Part shown: positions 1 to 7,719 of the stretch, piece by piece
Position numbering within the stretch: position 1 is the first letter of the stretch
Layout of the letters: every line of letters begins with the position of its first letter
Assembly: GCF_030646155.1 (NCBI RefSeq)
Contig: NZ_JAUTDN010000040.1
Span: 1 to 54,397, forward strand
Direction of reading: 5' to 3'
Length of the DNA: 54,397 nucleotides
DNA from: Conexibacter sp. CPCC 205762
GTDB taxonomy: Bacteria > Actinomycetota > Thermoleophilia > Solirubrobacterales > Solirubrobacteraceae
Program-made: the position numbers and the translations under genes
Notes under the pieces: generated by a model
Database searches by the model: none
Told to the model about the DNA's origin: nothing
What the model saw: only the letters and a program-made list of their open reading frames with translations

Positions 1-189
1 GCCCACGCCCGCCGCCGCACCGCCCACGCCCGCCGCCGCACCGCCCACGCCCGCCGCCGCACCGCCCACGCCCGCCGCCGCACCGCCCACGCCCGCCGCC
101 GCACCGCCCACGCCCGCCGCCGCACCGCCCACGCCCGCCGCCGCACCGCCCACGCCCGCCGCCGCACCGCCCACGCCCGCCGCCGCACC
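1..189. repeat. 21-bp tandem repeat, nine copies, in coding sequence
   Basis: Nine head-to-tail copies of a 21-bp unit (gcccacgcccgccgccgcac plus c) fill the first 189 bases with no mismatch seen. On the minus strand the unit is in frame with the regulator gene and encodes the heptapeptide GAAAGVG. Degenerate G/A/V-rich sequence continues for about 50 bases after it. The array runs off the left edge, so the true copy number is unknown. Confidence 0.95.
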
Positions 190-2556
190 ATCCGCGCCCG
201 CCCCGCCGCCCGCCGTCGCCCCGGCATCGAGGCCGCCCGCATCGCGCGCGCTCTCGACCAGCCGCACCACCGGCGCGAGCACGTCCGCGGCGGCTTCGGC
301 ATCGCCGCGGGCGGCGAGCACGGTCGCGAGCGCGCTGCGGGCCATGCCGACGCGGAGGTGGTCGGCGAGCGGGGTCGCGGCGGCGACGGCCTCGCGCGCC
401 GCGTCGAGCGCCGCCTCGACCTCGCCGCGGAAGAGCGCGCCGTGGGCGCGGAACGCGAGCAGCGTGGCGGCGATGCCGCGGTCGCCGCGCGCGAGCAGGG
501 CGGCGGCGGTCGCGGCCAGCGGCGGATCGGCCTCGTCGTGGCGGTCGCGCAGGTGGAGGACGATCCCCTCCAAACCGCGCGAGGCGTCGCGCGCGAACGG
601 GTCGCCGACGACCTCGGCCGCCGCCCGCGCCGCCGCGGCCAGCTCCAGCGCGGCGTCGAAGTCGGTGTAGAACTGGCCGACCGCCGCCAGCACCAGGCAG
701 CGTGCGCGCAGGCGGCCGTCGTCGTGCTCCTGCGCCAGCTCCAGCGCGCGCTGGGCGGCGTCGTACTCGACGTCGAGCGGCGCGCTCGTGTCGGCGACGA
801 GCGCGACGCCCCACAGCAGCCGCGCCTGCAGCGGCGAGCGCTCCTGCGGCGCCAGCGCGACCGCCGCCCGCAGCGCCGCACCGCCCTCCTTGCCGTGGCG
901 GCCGAGGTGCCACAGCCACGGCAGCTCGGCCGCGAGCCGCCGCCCGCGAGGGTCGTGCTCCCCCAACCCCCACGCCAGCGCGGCGCGGACGCTGTCGTGC
1001 TCGGCCTCGACGCGCTCGCGCCAGGCGTCCTTGTCGCGCTCCAGCAGCGGCGCGAGGCGTTCGGCGAAGGCGAGCGCCCAGTCGAGCAGGCGGTCGCGGG
1101 CCGCCTCGGCCTCGCCGGCCTCGCCGAGCCGCTCGGCGGCGTAGGCGCGGATCGTCTCCAGCAGCCGGTAGCGCGCCGCGCCGCCGTCGTGGCGCGCGAC
1201 CAGCAGCGAGCTGTCGACCAGCCGGCCGAGCGCGAGCGTCACGTCGGAGGCGGCGACATCGCCGCCGGCGCAGACCGCGCGCGCCGCCTCCAGCGGCAGC
1301 TCGCCGGGGAAGACGGCCAGCCGCCGCAGCACGATCTGCTCCTGCTCGCCGAGCAGCTCATGGCTCCAGTCGACCGAGGCGAGCAGCGTCCGCTGGCGCG
1401 GCGCCGCCCCGCGCGCGCCGCGCACGAGCAGCGCGAAGCGATCGTCGAGGCCCTGCTCGATCTGGAGCGGCGTCAGCGTCCGCAGCCAGGCGGCGGCCAG
1501 CTCCAGCGCGAGCGGGATCCCGTCCAGCCGCGCGCAGAGGGTCCGCACCGTGGCGGCGTCTGCGTCCCCGGCGACGCCCGCGCCGCCGACCCCGGCGTCG
1601 GCGTCCTCGGCGACGGGCGCGACGCCGACCTCCGCGGCGACCCCCGCGAACCCCGGCCGCACCCCCGCGGCCCGCTCGGCGAACAGCGCGATCGCATCCT
1701 CCGCCCCAAGCGGCTCCAGCTCGTGGACGGCCTCGCCGCCGACCTCGAGCGGCATCCGCGAGGTCGCCAGCACCGCCACCTCGGGACAGGCGGCGACGAC
1801 CGCCTCGGCGAGCGCGGCGGCGCCGTCGCGCAGGTGCTCGCAGTTGTCGAGGCAGAGCAGCGCGCGCCGCTCGGCGAGCTGGGCGACGAGCGAGCGCAGC
1901 GGCCCCTGCACCGGCTCGACCAGCACGCCGGCTGCCGTCGCGGTCAGCTCGGCCACCTGCTGCGGGTCGTCGGCGGCGGCGAGGTCGACCCACCAGACGC
2001 CGCCGGGCCAGCGCCCGGCCTGCTCGGCGGCGGCGTGGAGCGCGAGCCGCGTCTTGCCGCAGCCGCCGGGGCCGGTGACGGTCACCAGCCGCGCGCTGCC
2101 GAGCAGCTCGCCGAGCCGCGCCAGCTCCCCGCCGCGGCCGACGAAGCTGGTCGGCTGGACCGGCAGGTTGTTGGGCGTCGCGTCGAGCGTGTCGAGCGCA
2201 CCGGCCGCGCCCGCGCCGCCACCCGCCCGCAGCACGTGGATCCGCTCGGCCGGGCCGAGGTCGCGGAGGCGGTGGACGCCGAGATCCTCCAGCAGCGCCG
2301 GCTCCCCCACCAGCGCCGCGCCCGCCGCGCCGAGCAGCACCTGGCCGGGGCCGGCGGCCTCGCACAGCCGCTGCGCGCGCCGCAGCGCCGCCGCGCGGCC
2401 CGCACCGCCCGCGCCGGCCGCCTGCAGCCCGATCCGCACGCCCGGCGACGTCTCCAGCAGCGCCCGCGCCGCCGCCAGCGCGTCGTCCGCCGTCGCGTGC
2501 TGGGAGACGATCGCCGGCTCCGCCGCGACCAATGTGAGGACCCCGCTCTCCACCAC
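1..2556 (-). CDS. Large ATPase transcriptional regulator (cyclase-homology + NB-ARC/AAA), C-terminus missing
   Basis: This is a partial gene of 852 visible codons, open to the left edge. Residues about 5-95 resemble a degenerate class III nucleotide-cyclase domain (motif RIGLQAAG, then GPGQVLLGAAGAALV and LRDLGPAERIHVL). The linker NLPVQPTSFVGR follows. An NB-ARC/AAA ATPase then shows Walker A GPGGCGKTRLALHAA and Walker B ALLCLDNCEHL. An alanine-rich helical region of TPR type follows, ending in the GAAAGVG repeat. Proteins with this order are usually cytoplasmic regulators ending in a LuxR-type helix-turn-helix, but that end lies outside the window. The start is GTG at 2554-2556 or 2551-2553, with no strong ribosome site. 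The cyclase part lacks recognisable catalytic aspartates, so it is probably a sensor remnant. Confidence 0.85.
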   Translation of the reverse strand, partial: MVESGVLTLVAAEPAIVSQHATADDALAAARALLETSPGVRIGLQAAGAGGAGRAAALRRAQRLCEAAGPGQVLLGAAGAALVGEPALLEDLGVHRLRDLGPAERIHVLRAGGGAGAAGALDTLDATPNNLPVQPTSFVGRGGELARLGELLGSARLVTVTGPGGCGKTRLALHAAAEQAGRWPGGVWWVDLAAADDPQQVAELTATAAGVLVEPVQGPLRSLVAQLAERRALLCLDNCEHLRDGAAALAEAVVAACPEVAVLATSRMPLEVGGEAVHELEPLGAEDAIALFAERAAGVRPGFAGVAAEVGVAPVAEDADAGVGGAGVAGDADAATVRTLCARLDGIPLALELAAAWLRTLTPLQIEQGLDDRFALLVRGARGAAPRQRTLLASVDWSHELLGEQEQIVLRRLAVFPGELPLEAARAVCAGGDVAASDVTLALGRLVDSSLLVARHDGGAARYRLLETIRAYAAERLGEAGEAEAARDRLLDWALAFAERLAPLLERDKDAWRERVEAEHDSVRAALAWGLGEHDPRGRRLAAELPWLWHLGRHGKEGGAALRAAVALAPQERSPLQARLLWGVALVADTSAPLDVEYDAAQRALELAQEHDDGRLRARCLVLAAVGQFYTDFDAALELAAAARAAAEVVGDPFARDASRGLEGIVLHLRDRHDEADPPLAATAAALLARGDRGIAATLLAFRAHGALFRGEVEAALDAAREAVAAATPLADHLRVGMARSALATVLAARGDAEAAADVLAPVVRLVESARDAGGLDAGATAGGGAGADGAAAGVGGAAAGVGGAAAGVGGAAAGVGGAAAGVGGAAAGVGGAAAGVGGAAAGVGGAAAGVG

Positions 2557-2674
2557 CCCGCAGTGTGGCCGATGCGCCGGCCGCGGGCGATCTCACCCAC
2601 CTGGCCGATGTTCTCGCGCCCGCCGCGCGGGAGGCTGCTCCCAGTCCGGCAGCGCAACCCCAAGGAGACCCGCA

Positions 2675-3262
2675 ATGACCCAGGTGATCGCAGACATGGC
2701 GATGTCGCTCGACGGCTTCGTCGCTGACCCCGACGACCGCACGGACGCGCTGCACGGCTGGTTCTTCGGCGGCGACGTCGAGGTGCCGACCGGCACGCCC
2801 GGCTTCGCCTTCCGCACCAGCGCGGCGAGCGCCGAGATCCTCAGAGAGGGGATCGAGAACGTCGGCGCGGTCGTCGGCGGCCGGCGCTACTACGACCTCG
2901 CCGACGCCTGGGGCGGCCGGCACCCGATGAACGTGCCGGCGTTCATCCTCACGCACGAGCCGCCGGCCGAGGTGCCGGGCGAGCCCGGCTCGTTCGTCTT
3001 CGTCACCGACGGCGTCGAGAGCGCGATCGCGCAGGCGAAGGCGGCCGCCGGCGACAGATGGGTCGCGGTCGCGACGCCGACGCTCGTGCGCGAGTGCCTC
3101 GACGCCGGCCTGCTCGACGCGCTCAACATCAACCTCGTGCCGGTCGTGATGGGCACCGGCGTGCCGTTCTTCGCCGAGCTGGCGAGAGCGCCGGTGAGAC
3201 TGTCGGACCCGGTCGTCTCCGAGGGCGTCGGCGTCACCCACCTGCGCTACCGCGTCAGCTGA
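2675..3262 (+). CDS. Dihydrofolate reductase family protein (RibD C-terminal type)
   Basis: The 195-aa product starts MTQVIADMAMSLDGFVADPD, the usual opening of the RibD_C/DHFR-like reductase family (first strand then the SLDGF motif). It continues with VVGGRRYYDLADAWGG and ends with the NINLVPVVMGTGVPFF strand-loop typical of the fold. These are cytoplasmic NADPH-binding proteins, mostly of unknown substrate. They are not the folate enzyme itself. AAGGAG at 2662-2667 is well placed for the ATG. The gene is divergent from the large regulator, which may control it (inference from position only). Confidence 0.88.
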   Translation: MTQVIADMAMSLDGFVADPDDRTDALHGWFFGGDVEVPTGTPGFAFRTSAASAEILREGIENVGAVVGGRRYYDLADAWGGRHPMNVPAFILTHEPPAEVPGEPGSFVFVTDGVESAIAQAKAAAGDRWVAVATPTLVRECLDAGLLDALNINLVPVVMGTGVPFFAELARAPVRLSDPVVSEGVGVTHLRYRVS

Positions 3263-3312
3263 GCGCCGGCGGCGCCCGGAAGCCGGCCGCGGCGTGCGCG
3301 AGAATCGTCCCG

Positions 3313-3633
3313 ATGGCCCACGACGAGCAGCTTGCCGCCCGCGTCCGCGCCCTCCTCGCCGGCCGCGACGAGATCGCCGAACGGCGCATGTTCGGCGGTC
3401 TCGCCTTCATGGCCGGCGGCAGACTCGCCTGCGCGGTCCTCGGCGACGCCCTGCTCGTCCGCCTCGGCGCCGACGCCGCCGACGCCGCCCTCGACGAACC
3501 CCACGTCCGCCCGATGGACTTCACCGGCAGACCGTCCAGAGGCTCCGTCTTCGTCGACCCCGCCGGCACCGCCGCCGACGCCGCCCTCGCCGACTGGGTC
3601 GAGCGCGGCGTGGCGTTCGCGGCGGGCCGCTGA
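3313..3633 (+). CDS. TfoX/Sxy N-terminal domain protein
   Basis: The 106-aa protein carries the TfoX N-terminal signature RRMFGGLAFMAGGRLACAVL followed by LLVRLG and the late GRPSRGSVFVDPAG strand. In enterobacteria the domain belongs to the competence regulator Sxy/TfoX. Stand-alone versions like this are widespread in actinobacteria and have no established role. It lies 50 bp after the DHFR-like gene on the same strand, so the two may be cotranscribed. Confidence 0.85.
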   Translation: MAHDEQLAARVRALLAGRDEIAERRMFGGLAFMAGGRLACAVLGDALLVRLGADAADAALDEPHVRPMDFTGRPSRGSVFVDPAGTAADAALADWVERGVAFAAGR

Positions 3634-3637
3634 GCCG

Positions 3638-3653
3638 ATCAGATTTATCTGAT
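3638..3653. promoter_or_regulatory. Palindromic operator of the toxin-antitoxin operon
   Basis: ATCAGAT-TT-ATCTGAT is a perfect 7-bp inverted repeat with a 2-bp spacer. It is AT-rich in a GC-rich context and lies 11 bp upstream of the antitoxin ATG. Phd/YefM antitoxins repress their own operon by binding such palindromes, so this is a probable autoregulatory site overlapping the promoter (inference). Confidence 0.7.
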
Positions 3654-3664
3654 ACGGTCGGCGT

Positions 3665-3925
3665 ATGGTCCGCCTGACCGCAACCGACGTCGCACGCAGG
3701 TTCTCGTCCGTGATGAATCAGGTCGACGCCGGCGAGGAGATCGAGATCGTCCGCAACGGCGTGCCGATCGCCGAGCTGCGACCGGCGACGGGCAGACGCA
3801 CGATCTCCGCGCAGCGTTGGCGTGAGCTGCTCGCAAGCGCTCCCGCGGTCGATGACGACTTCGCCTCCGACGTGACGCGCGCCCGCGCACAGGTTGGCCC
3901 GCCGGACAGCGCGTGGCCATCCTGA
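3665..3925 (+). CDS. Phd/YefM-family antitoxin
   Basis: The 86-aa product has the Phd/YefM N-terminal DNA-binding fold: TATDVARRFSSVMNQVDAGE, then EIEIVRNGVPIAELRPA. The C-terminal third is the variable toxin-binding tail. It is the first gene of a two-gene operon and overlaps the toxin start by 13 bp, the usual layout that keeps antitoxin made first. It should bind the palindrome just upstream together with the toxin to repress the operon. Confidence 0.9.
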   Translation: MVRLTATDVARRFSSVMNQVDAGEEIEIVRNGVPIAELRPATGRRTISAQRWRELLASAPAVDDDFASDVTRARAQVGPPDSAWPS

Positions 3926-4317
3926 TCGACACGTCGGTCCTGATCGACATCGAACGCGGCCGCAGCAGTCTCGACGCTGTCACCGGCGACGATGACCGCG
4001 CCATCAGCATCATCACCCAGAGCGAGCTGCTGCATGGCGTGCACCGCGCCGCCGACGACCGCATCCGCGCCCGCCGCCAGGCGTTCGTCGAGCACATCCT
4101 CGCCGCGTTCGATCCGATCCCGATCGACGGCCGCGTCGCCCGCGCCCACGCAGCCGCCTGGGCCCAGCTCGATGCCGCCGGCACTCCGATCGGCGCCCAC
4201 GACCTCTGGATCGGCGCCACCGCCCTCGCCCACGGCTATTCCGTCGCGACCGCCAACCCCCGCGACTTCGAACGCATCCCCGGCCTGACGGTGCGGCACA
4301 TCAAGCCAGTCAGCTAA
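3913..4317 (+). CDS. vapC: PIN-domain ribonuclease toxin (VapC type)
   Basis: The 134-aa PIN domain protein starts at GTG inside the antitoxin gene. The acidic metal-binding residues are visible: LIDTSVLIDIERG (first Asp), ITQSELLHGVHRA (Glu), and GAHDLWIGATALAHG (the late Asp), followed by TANPRDFERIPGL. These bind Mg2+/Mn2+ for single-strand RNA cleavage, usually of tRNA or rRNA in VapC toxins. All residues expected for activity are present, so the toxin looks intact. The cognate antitoxin is the overlapping upstream gene. Confidence 0.92.
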   Translation: MAILIDTSVLIDIERGRSSLDAVTGDDDRAISIITQSELLHGVHRAADDRIRARRQAFVEHILAAFDPIPIDGRVARAHAAAWAQLDAAGTPIGAHDLWIGATALAHGYSVATANPRDFERIPGLTVRHIKPVS

Positions 4318-4369
4318 GGCCCGGCAAAGACCGTCGCAGGCTCCAAGAGTCACGAGGTGACGTCCGCCC

Positions 4370-4618
4370 ATGGCCGACATCGACACGTTGCTCGAAATCG
4401 CCGCAGATGCGGACTCTGGGACTTCGCGATCCGCATCGGCGACGAGATCGATCCCGACGAAACCGCGCCGCGAATATCTGGGCGAAACACTGGGAGCGCT
4501 GCGCGAAGTTCAGGATCGAGCACTCTCTGGCCGCGACCCGCAGGCTCTCGCTGACCTCACTCGGCTCGCCGATCACGCGCGAGCGCTTTCGGAAGGCCTT
4601 CAGGCCCCGCTCGCCTAG
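4370..4618 (+). CDS. Small ORF of atypical composition, possibly a decayed gene
   Basis: The 82-aa frame starts MADIDTLLEIAADADSG and ends in a helix-like stretch (LGALREVQDRALSGRD). I do not recognise it. By my hand count about two thirds of its codons end in G or C, well below the neighbours. Other frames here also stay open; one gives LWDFAIRIGDEIDPDETAP, which looks protein-like. The piece may therefore be a frameshifted relic or a transferred gene accompanying the toxin-antitoxin pair. The rest of 4318-4679 shows nothing except a short hairpin (GCCTAG-gaa-CTAGGC, 4613-4627) at the stop codon. Confidence 0.35.
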   Translation: MADIDTLLEIAADADSGTSRSASATRSIPTKPRREYLGETLGALREVQDRALSGRDPQALADLTRLADHARALSEGLQAPLA

Positions 4619-4679
4619 GAACTAGGCCTAGGCCGCTCTTCCGGAGCCGATTCCGCCAGCAGGTCCGGGAGGGGTGCCC

Positions 4680-5150
4680 CTACGCCGCCGCCAGCTGCTC
4701 CAGCGCCTTCAGGACCTCGTCGTCATGGGTTCTCGGCGAGACTCTCGGAATCACGTGCGCGACCACGCCATCCGAGCCGATGATGAACGTCGCGCGCTGG
4801 GCGCCCCAGAATCTCTTGCCGTACATGGACTTCTCGGTCCAGGTGCCGTAGGCGTCGCAGACGGCGTGGTCCGCGTCGGCGAGGAGCGTGAAGTCGAGCG
4901 CGAACTTGTCGGCGAACTTCTTCACGTCGGCGACCGGGTCGGGCGAGATGCCGAGCACGACGGCGCCGGCCTCGGCGTAGTTGGGCAGGTGGTCGCGGAC
5001 GCCGCAGGCCTGGGTGGTGCAGCCGGGCGTGTCGGCGCGCGGGTAGAAGTAGAGGACGACCGTCTTGCCGGCGAAGCCGGACAGGCTGACGTCGTTGCCG
5101 TCCTGGTCGGGGAGGGTGAACTCGGGGGCCTTCTCGCCGGTCTCGATCAT
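4680..5150 (-). CDS. bcp: Thiol peroxidase, BCP/PrxQ-type peroxiredoxin
   Basis: The 156-aa thioredoxin-fold peroxidase reduces H2O2 and organic peroxides in the cytoplasm. After the opening APEFTLPDQDGNDVSLSGF, the active site reads YFYPRADTPGCTTQACGVRD. The peroxidatic Cys sits in PGCT and the resolving Cys follows five residues later, the atypical 2-Cys arrangement of the BCP/PrxQ class. The later motif WGAQRATFIIGSDGVV matches the family's usual GIxRxTFLID region. AAAGG lies just upstream of the ATG. The gene is 44 bp downstream of the Fpg-like glycosylase on the same strand, a plausible oxidative-damage operon. Confidence 0.95.
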   Translation of the reverse strand: MIETGEKAPEFTLPDQDGNDVSLSGFAGKTVVLYFYPRADTPGCTTQACGVRDHLPNYAEAGAVVLGISPDPVADVKKFADKFALDFTLLADADHAVCDAYGTWTEKSMYGKRFWGAQRATFIIGSDGVVAHVIPRVSPRTHDDEVLKALEQLAAA

Positions 5151-5194
5151 GGCTGCCTTTCGCTGCTCGCGGACGCTGCCGCGGAGAATACGGC

Positions 5195-6052
5195 CTACTT
5201 CAGCAGTCTCGACATGCGGCGGTCCTTCAGCACCTTGCCGTCGGTCTGCTCGAGCGGGCAGTAGGCGATCGTGTAGTCCTCGTAGTGGACGGCCTTCAGC
5301 TCCTCGCCGCAGGAGGGGCAGGGCTCGCCCTGTCTGCGGTGGACCTTCAGCGGCAGCGGCAGTCTGTCGGGCAGCGGGAGCGAGAGGGTCGCGGCGTAGT
5401 GGTCGATCGCGCCGCCGAGGCTCTCGATCGAGGCCTGCCGCAGGGCGTCGGCCTCGGCGTCGCTCAGATCCTTGCCGCGCTTGAACGGCGACAGTCTCGC
5501 CTGCCAGAGGATCTCGTCGACCCACGAGCGGCCGATGCCGGCGATCACGCGCTGGTCGCGCAGCAGCGTGTGCAGCGGGCGCGCGTGCGCGAGCAGCGGG
5601 CCGAACGGCGGCGGGTCGGGCCATGCCTCCGGCCCGAGCGTCGCGACCGACTCCTCCGCGTCGACCGCCTCGATGCCAGGCAGCGTCTTCACCCACGCCG
5701 CCTGCTTGGTGCCGAACTCGCGCAGCCGCAGCTCGCGGCCGTCGTCGAGCCGCCACAGCACGCGCGAGGTTCTGTCGCGCGGCCCCGCTCTTCTGCCGTA
5801 CAGCTGCAGCCGCCCCGCCGACATCAGGTGCAGCAGCACGACCAGGCCGTTGTCGAAGCGCAGCACGAACTGCTTGCCGCGCCGCACGATCGGGTCCTCG
5901 GCCACGAACGCGGCGCCGTCGAGCGCGTGCAGCGGCGGATCGAACGTCTTGACCGCGTTGATCCCCGGCGCGAGCGTCGACTCCACGCGCGCGCCCGCGA
6001 CCGCCGCCCCGACCAGGCGCGCGGTGATCTCGACCTCAGGCAGCTCGGGCAT
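5195..6052 (-). CDS. Fpg/Nei-family DNA glycosylase with altered zinc finger
   Basis: The 285-aa protein begins MPELPEVEI, giving the catalytic N-terminal proline (Schiff-base nucleophile after Met removal) and Glu-3. The helix-two-turn-helix region includes DQRVIAGIGRSWVDEILWQA. The C-terminal zinc finger has the first Cys pair in EPCPSCGEELKAV, but the second pair reads YCPLEQ, so the fourth zinc ligand expected in YCPxCQ is Glu. The arginine DNA-reading loop after it (KVLKDRRMSRLL) is kept. Members excise oxidised purines or pyrimidines and cut the abasic site. Whether this one binds zinc is open. The grouping with peroxiredoxin supports an oxidative-repair role. Confidence 0.92.
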   Translation of the reverse strand: MPELPEVEITARLVGAAVAGARVESTLAPGINAVKTFDPPLHALDGAAFVAEDPIVRRGKQFVLRFDNGLVVLLHLMSAGRLQLYGRRAGPRDRTSRVLWRLDDGRELRLREFGTKQAAWVKTLPGIEAVDAEESVATLGPEAWPDPPPFGPLLAHARPLHTLLRDQRVIAGIGRSWVDEILWQARLSPFKRGKDLSDAEADALRQASIESLGGAIDHYAATLSLPLPDRLPLPLKVHRRQGEPCPSCGEELKAVHYEDYTIAYCPLEQTDGKVLKDRRMSRLLK

Positions 6053-6206
6053 GCGCCACGAGCGTAGCGATTCGGTAGGAACGGCTTTCCGGTGAACCGC
6101 GCAACTCGCGCTCGCGTAGGCGGTTTAAGCACGCACTCAGCAATCTTCAGCAAGCCATGTCGAAGGCGTTAAAGACGCTTTACGACCTGAGACCAGACTG
6201 GCGGCC

Positions 6207-6509
6207 ATGATGACTGACATCCTCCTCATCGCCGGGACCGAGGGACGTGACGCGGAGCTGGTTGCCGCGGCCGCCGCCTACTCCCCGCGCAACGTCACGA
6301 TCGTCGTCGAAGCCGACGATCCGCAGTGGTCGACCAACCCCAGCGCCGACGCCGAGGCACGCCGCGACAGGCTCGCGACGCTGCTGACGCAGACCGCGCT
6401 CGCGACCGGCGCCGGCGTCGCCGGCTTCGTCGGCGACCCGGCCCGCATGCAGGCCGCGCGCGGCTTCGACGCGATCGTCGGAGCACGCACCCTGCTCACA
6501 GCGGCCTGA
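6207..6509 (+). CDS. Hypothetical protein, small alpha/beta
   Basis: The 100-aa product begins MMTDILLIAGTEGRDAELV and has alternating strand and helix character (VTIVVEADDP, then FDAIVGARTLL at the end). This suggests a small Rossmann-like or half universal-stress-protein fold, but no diagnostic motif is present. Codon use matches the neighbours, which supports it being real. The 154 bp upstream are less GC-rich and probably hold the promoters for this gene and the divergent glycosylase, though no clear box was identified. Confidence 0.65.
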   Translation: MMTDILLIAGTEGRDAELVAAAAAYSPRNVTIVVEADDPQWSTNPSADAEARRDRLATLLTQTALATGAGVAGFVGDPARMQAARGFDAIVGARTLLTAA

Positions 6510-6623
6510 GCCCTTGCCCGTCCCCGCGGCCCTCGCCGGGCGCGACCCCCTCGCGCCCGGCGAGCGTGCGGCCTCCGCCGCAACCGCGACCTGACGACCG
6601 CGCGCTCGCATAGCGTTGCGTCG

Positions 6624-7706
6624 ATGAGCGAGGCGATCGTCGACACGCACGCGCAGGCGGCCGAGCAGCCGCTGCCGCCGCTGCTGATCCGCGACCCGCT
6701 CGCCGCCTGGCTCGACGCCCGCGGCCTCGGCGCCGACGCCGGCCCGATCGAGGCGACCACCGTCGGCGACGGCCACTCGAACGTCACCTACCTGATCCGC
6801 CGCGGCGCGACCGAGCTGGTGCTGCGCCGCCCGCCGCGCCCGCCGCTGCCGCCCTCCGCCCACGACGTGCTGCGCGAGGCGCAGCTGCTCACGGCGCTGG
6901 AGCCGACCCCGGCCCGCACGCCCAAGGTCCTCGCCGCCTGCGACGACACGACCGTCATCGGCGCCCCCTTCTACGTGATGGAGAAGGTCGAGGGCGACGT
7001 GCTGATGCGGGCGCTGCCGCCGCATCTCGACCCGCCCGCGCAGCGCCGCCTGATCGGCGAGCAGCTGATCGACGCGCTCGTCGAGGTCCACGCCGTCGAC
7101 TGGCGCGCCTGCGGCCTGGAGGGCTACGGCAAGCCGACCGGCTACCTCGAACGCCAGCTGCGCCGCTTCACCGGCCTGTGGGAGCACAACCGCACGCGCG
7201 AGCTGCCGACGCTCGACCGCGTCAGCGCCTGGCTGGCCGCCAACCGCCCCGAGTCGGGCGCGGCGACGATCGTCCACGGCGACTACCGCCTCGGCAACAC
7301 GATGTTCGCGCCGCAGGCGCCAGCGCGGCTGGAGGCGATCTTCGACTGGGAGCTGGCGACGATCGGCGACCCGCTCGCCGACGTCGGCTACCTCGCCGCG
7401 ACCTGGGCCCAGCCCGGCGACGAGCAGGTCGGCACCGTCTTCGCGCTCGGCGCGGTCACGATGCAGCCGGGCTTCCCGACGCGCGACGAGCTGATCGCGC
7501 GCTACGAGGAGGTCTCCGGCCGCTCGATGCGCGACGTCCGCTGGTACGCGACGCTGGCGCTGTGGAAGGCGGCGATCTTCCTCGAGGGCTCCTACAGACG
7601 GCTGCTCGCCGGCACGACCGACGACCCCTTCTTCGCGCTGCTGGACCGCGGCGTGCCGGCGCTCGCCGAGCGCGCCTGGAACGTTGCCGGCGGCAGCGAC
7701 CACTAG
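6624..7706 (+). CDS. APH-type phosphotransferase family protein
   Basis: The 360-aa aminoglycoside-phosphotransferase-fold protein has a kinase-like N-lobe (VGDGHSNVTYLIRRG, then ELVLRRPPR). The catalytic loop is IVHGDYRLGNTMF (HGDxxxxN) and the metal-binding motif is IFDWELATIGDPLADVGYL. This subgroup matches the phosphotransferases often found beside acyl-CoA dehydrogenases and homologous to the N-terminal part of ACAD10/11. Those phosphorylate hydroxyacyl-CoA intermediates, so an antibiotic-resistance role is unlikely. No acyl-CoA dehydrogenase is adjacent here. A membrane-anchored hypothetical protein follows after 13 bp. Confidence 0.9.
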   Translation: MSEAIVDTHAQAAEQPLPPLLIRDPLAAWLDARGLGADAGPIEATTVGDGHSNVTYLIRRGATELVLRRPPRPPLPPSAHDVLREAQLLTALEPTPARTPKVLAACDDTTVIGAPFYVMEKVEGDVLMRALPPHLDPPAQRRLIGEQLIDALVEVHAVDWRACGLEGYGKPTGYLERQLRRFTGLWEHNRTRELPTLDRVSAWLAANRPESGAATIVHGDYRLGNTMFAPQAPARLEAIFDWELATIGDPLADVGYLAATWAQPGDEQVGTVFALGAVTMQPGFPTRDELIARYEEVSGRSMRDVRWYATLALWKAAIFLEGSYRRLLAGTTDDPFFALLDRGVPALAERAWNVAGGSDH

Positions 7707-7719
7707 CCTGTAGGCGCCC

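Noticed and set aside
1..189. CRISPR array or origin iterons
   Set aside because: The units are directly abutting, without spacers, and encode an in-frame heptapeptide, so this is a coding minisatellite.
358..3262. Long plus-strand frames (over 500 codons) opposite the NB-ARC regulator
   Set aside because: Their products are low-complexity Arg/Ala/Pro strings. The minus strand reads through Walker A, Walker B and domain motifs, so the plus frames are shadows of GC-rich coding DNA.
6624..7706. Aminoglycoside resistance gene
   Set aside because: The APH fold is present, but the motifs match the acyl-CoA-dehydrogenase-associated phosphotransferases and there is no resistance context.
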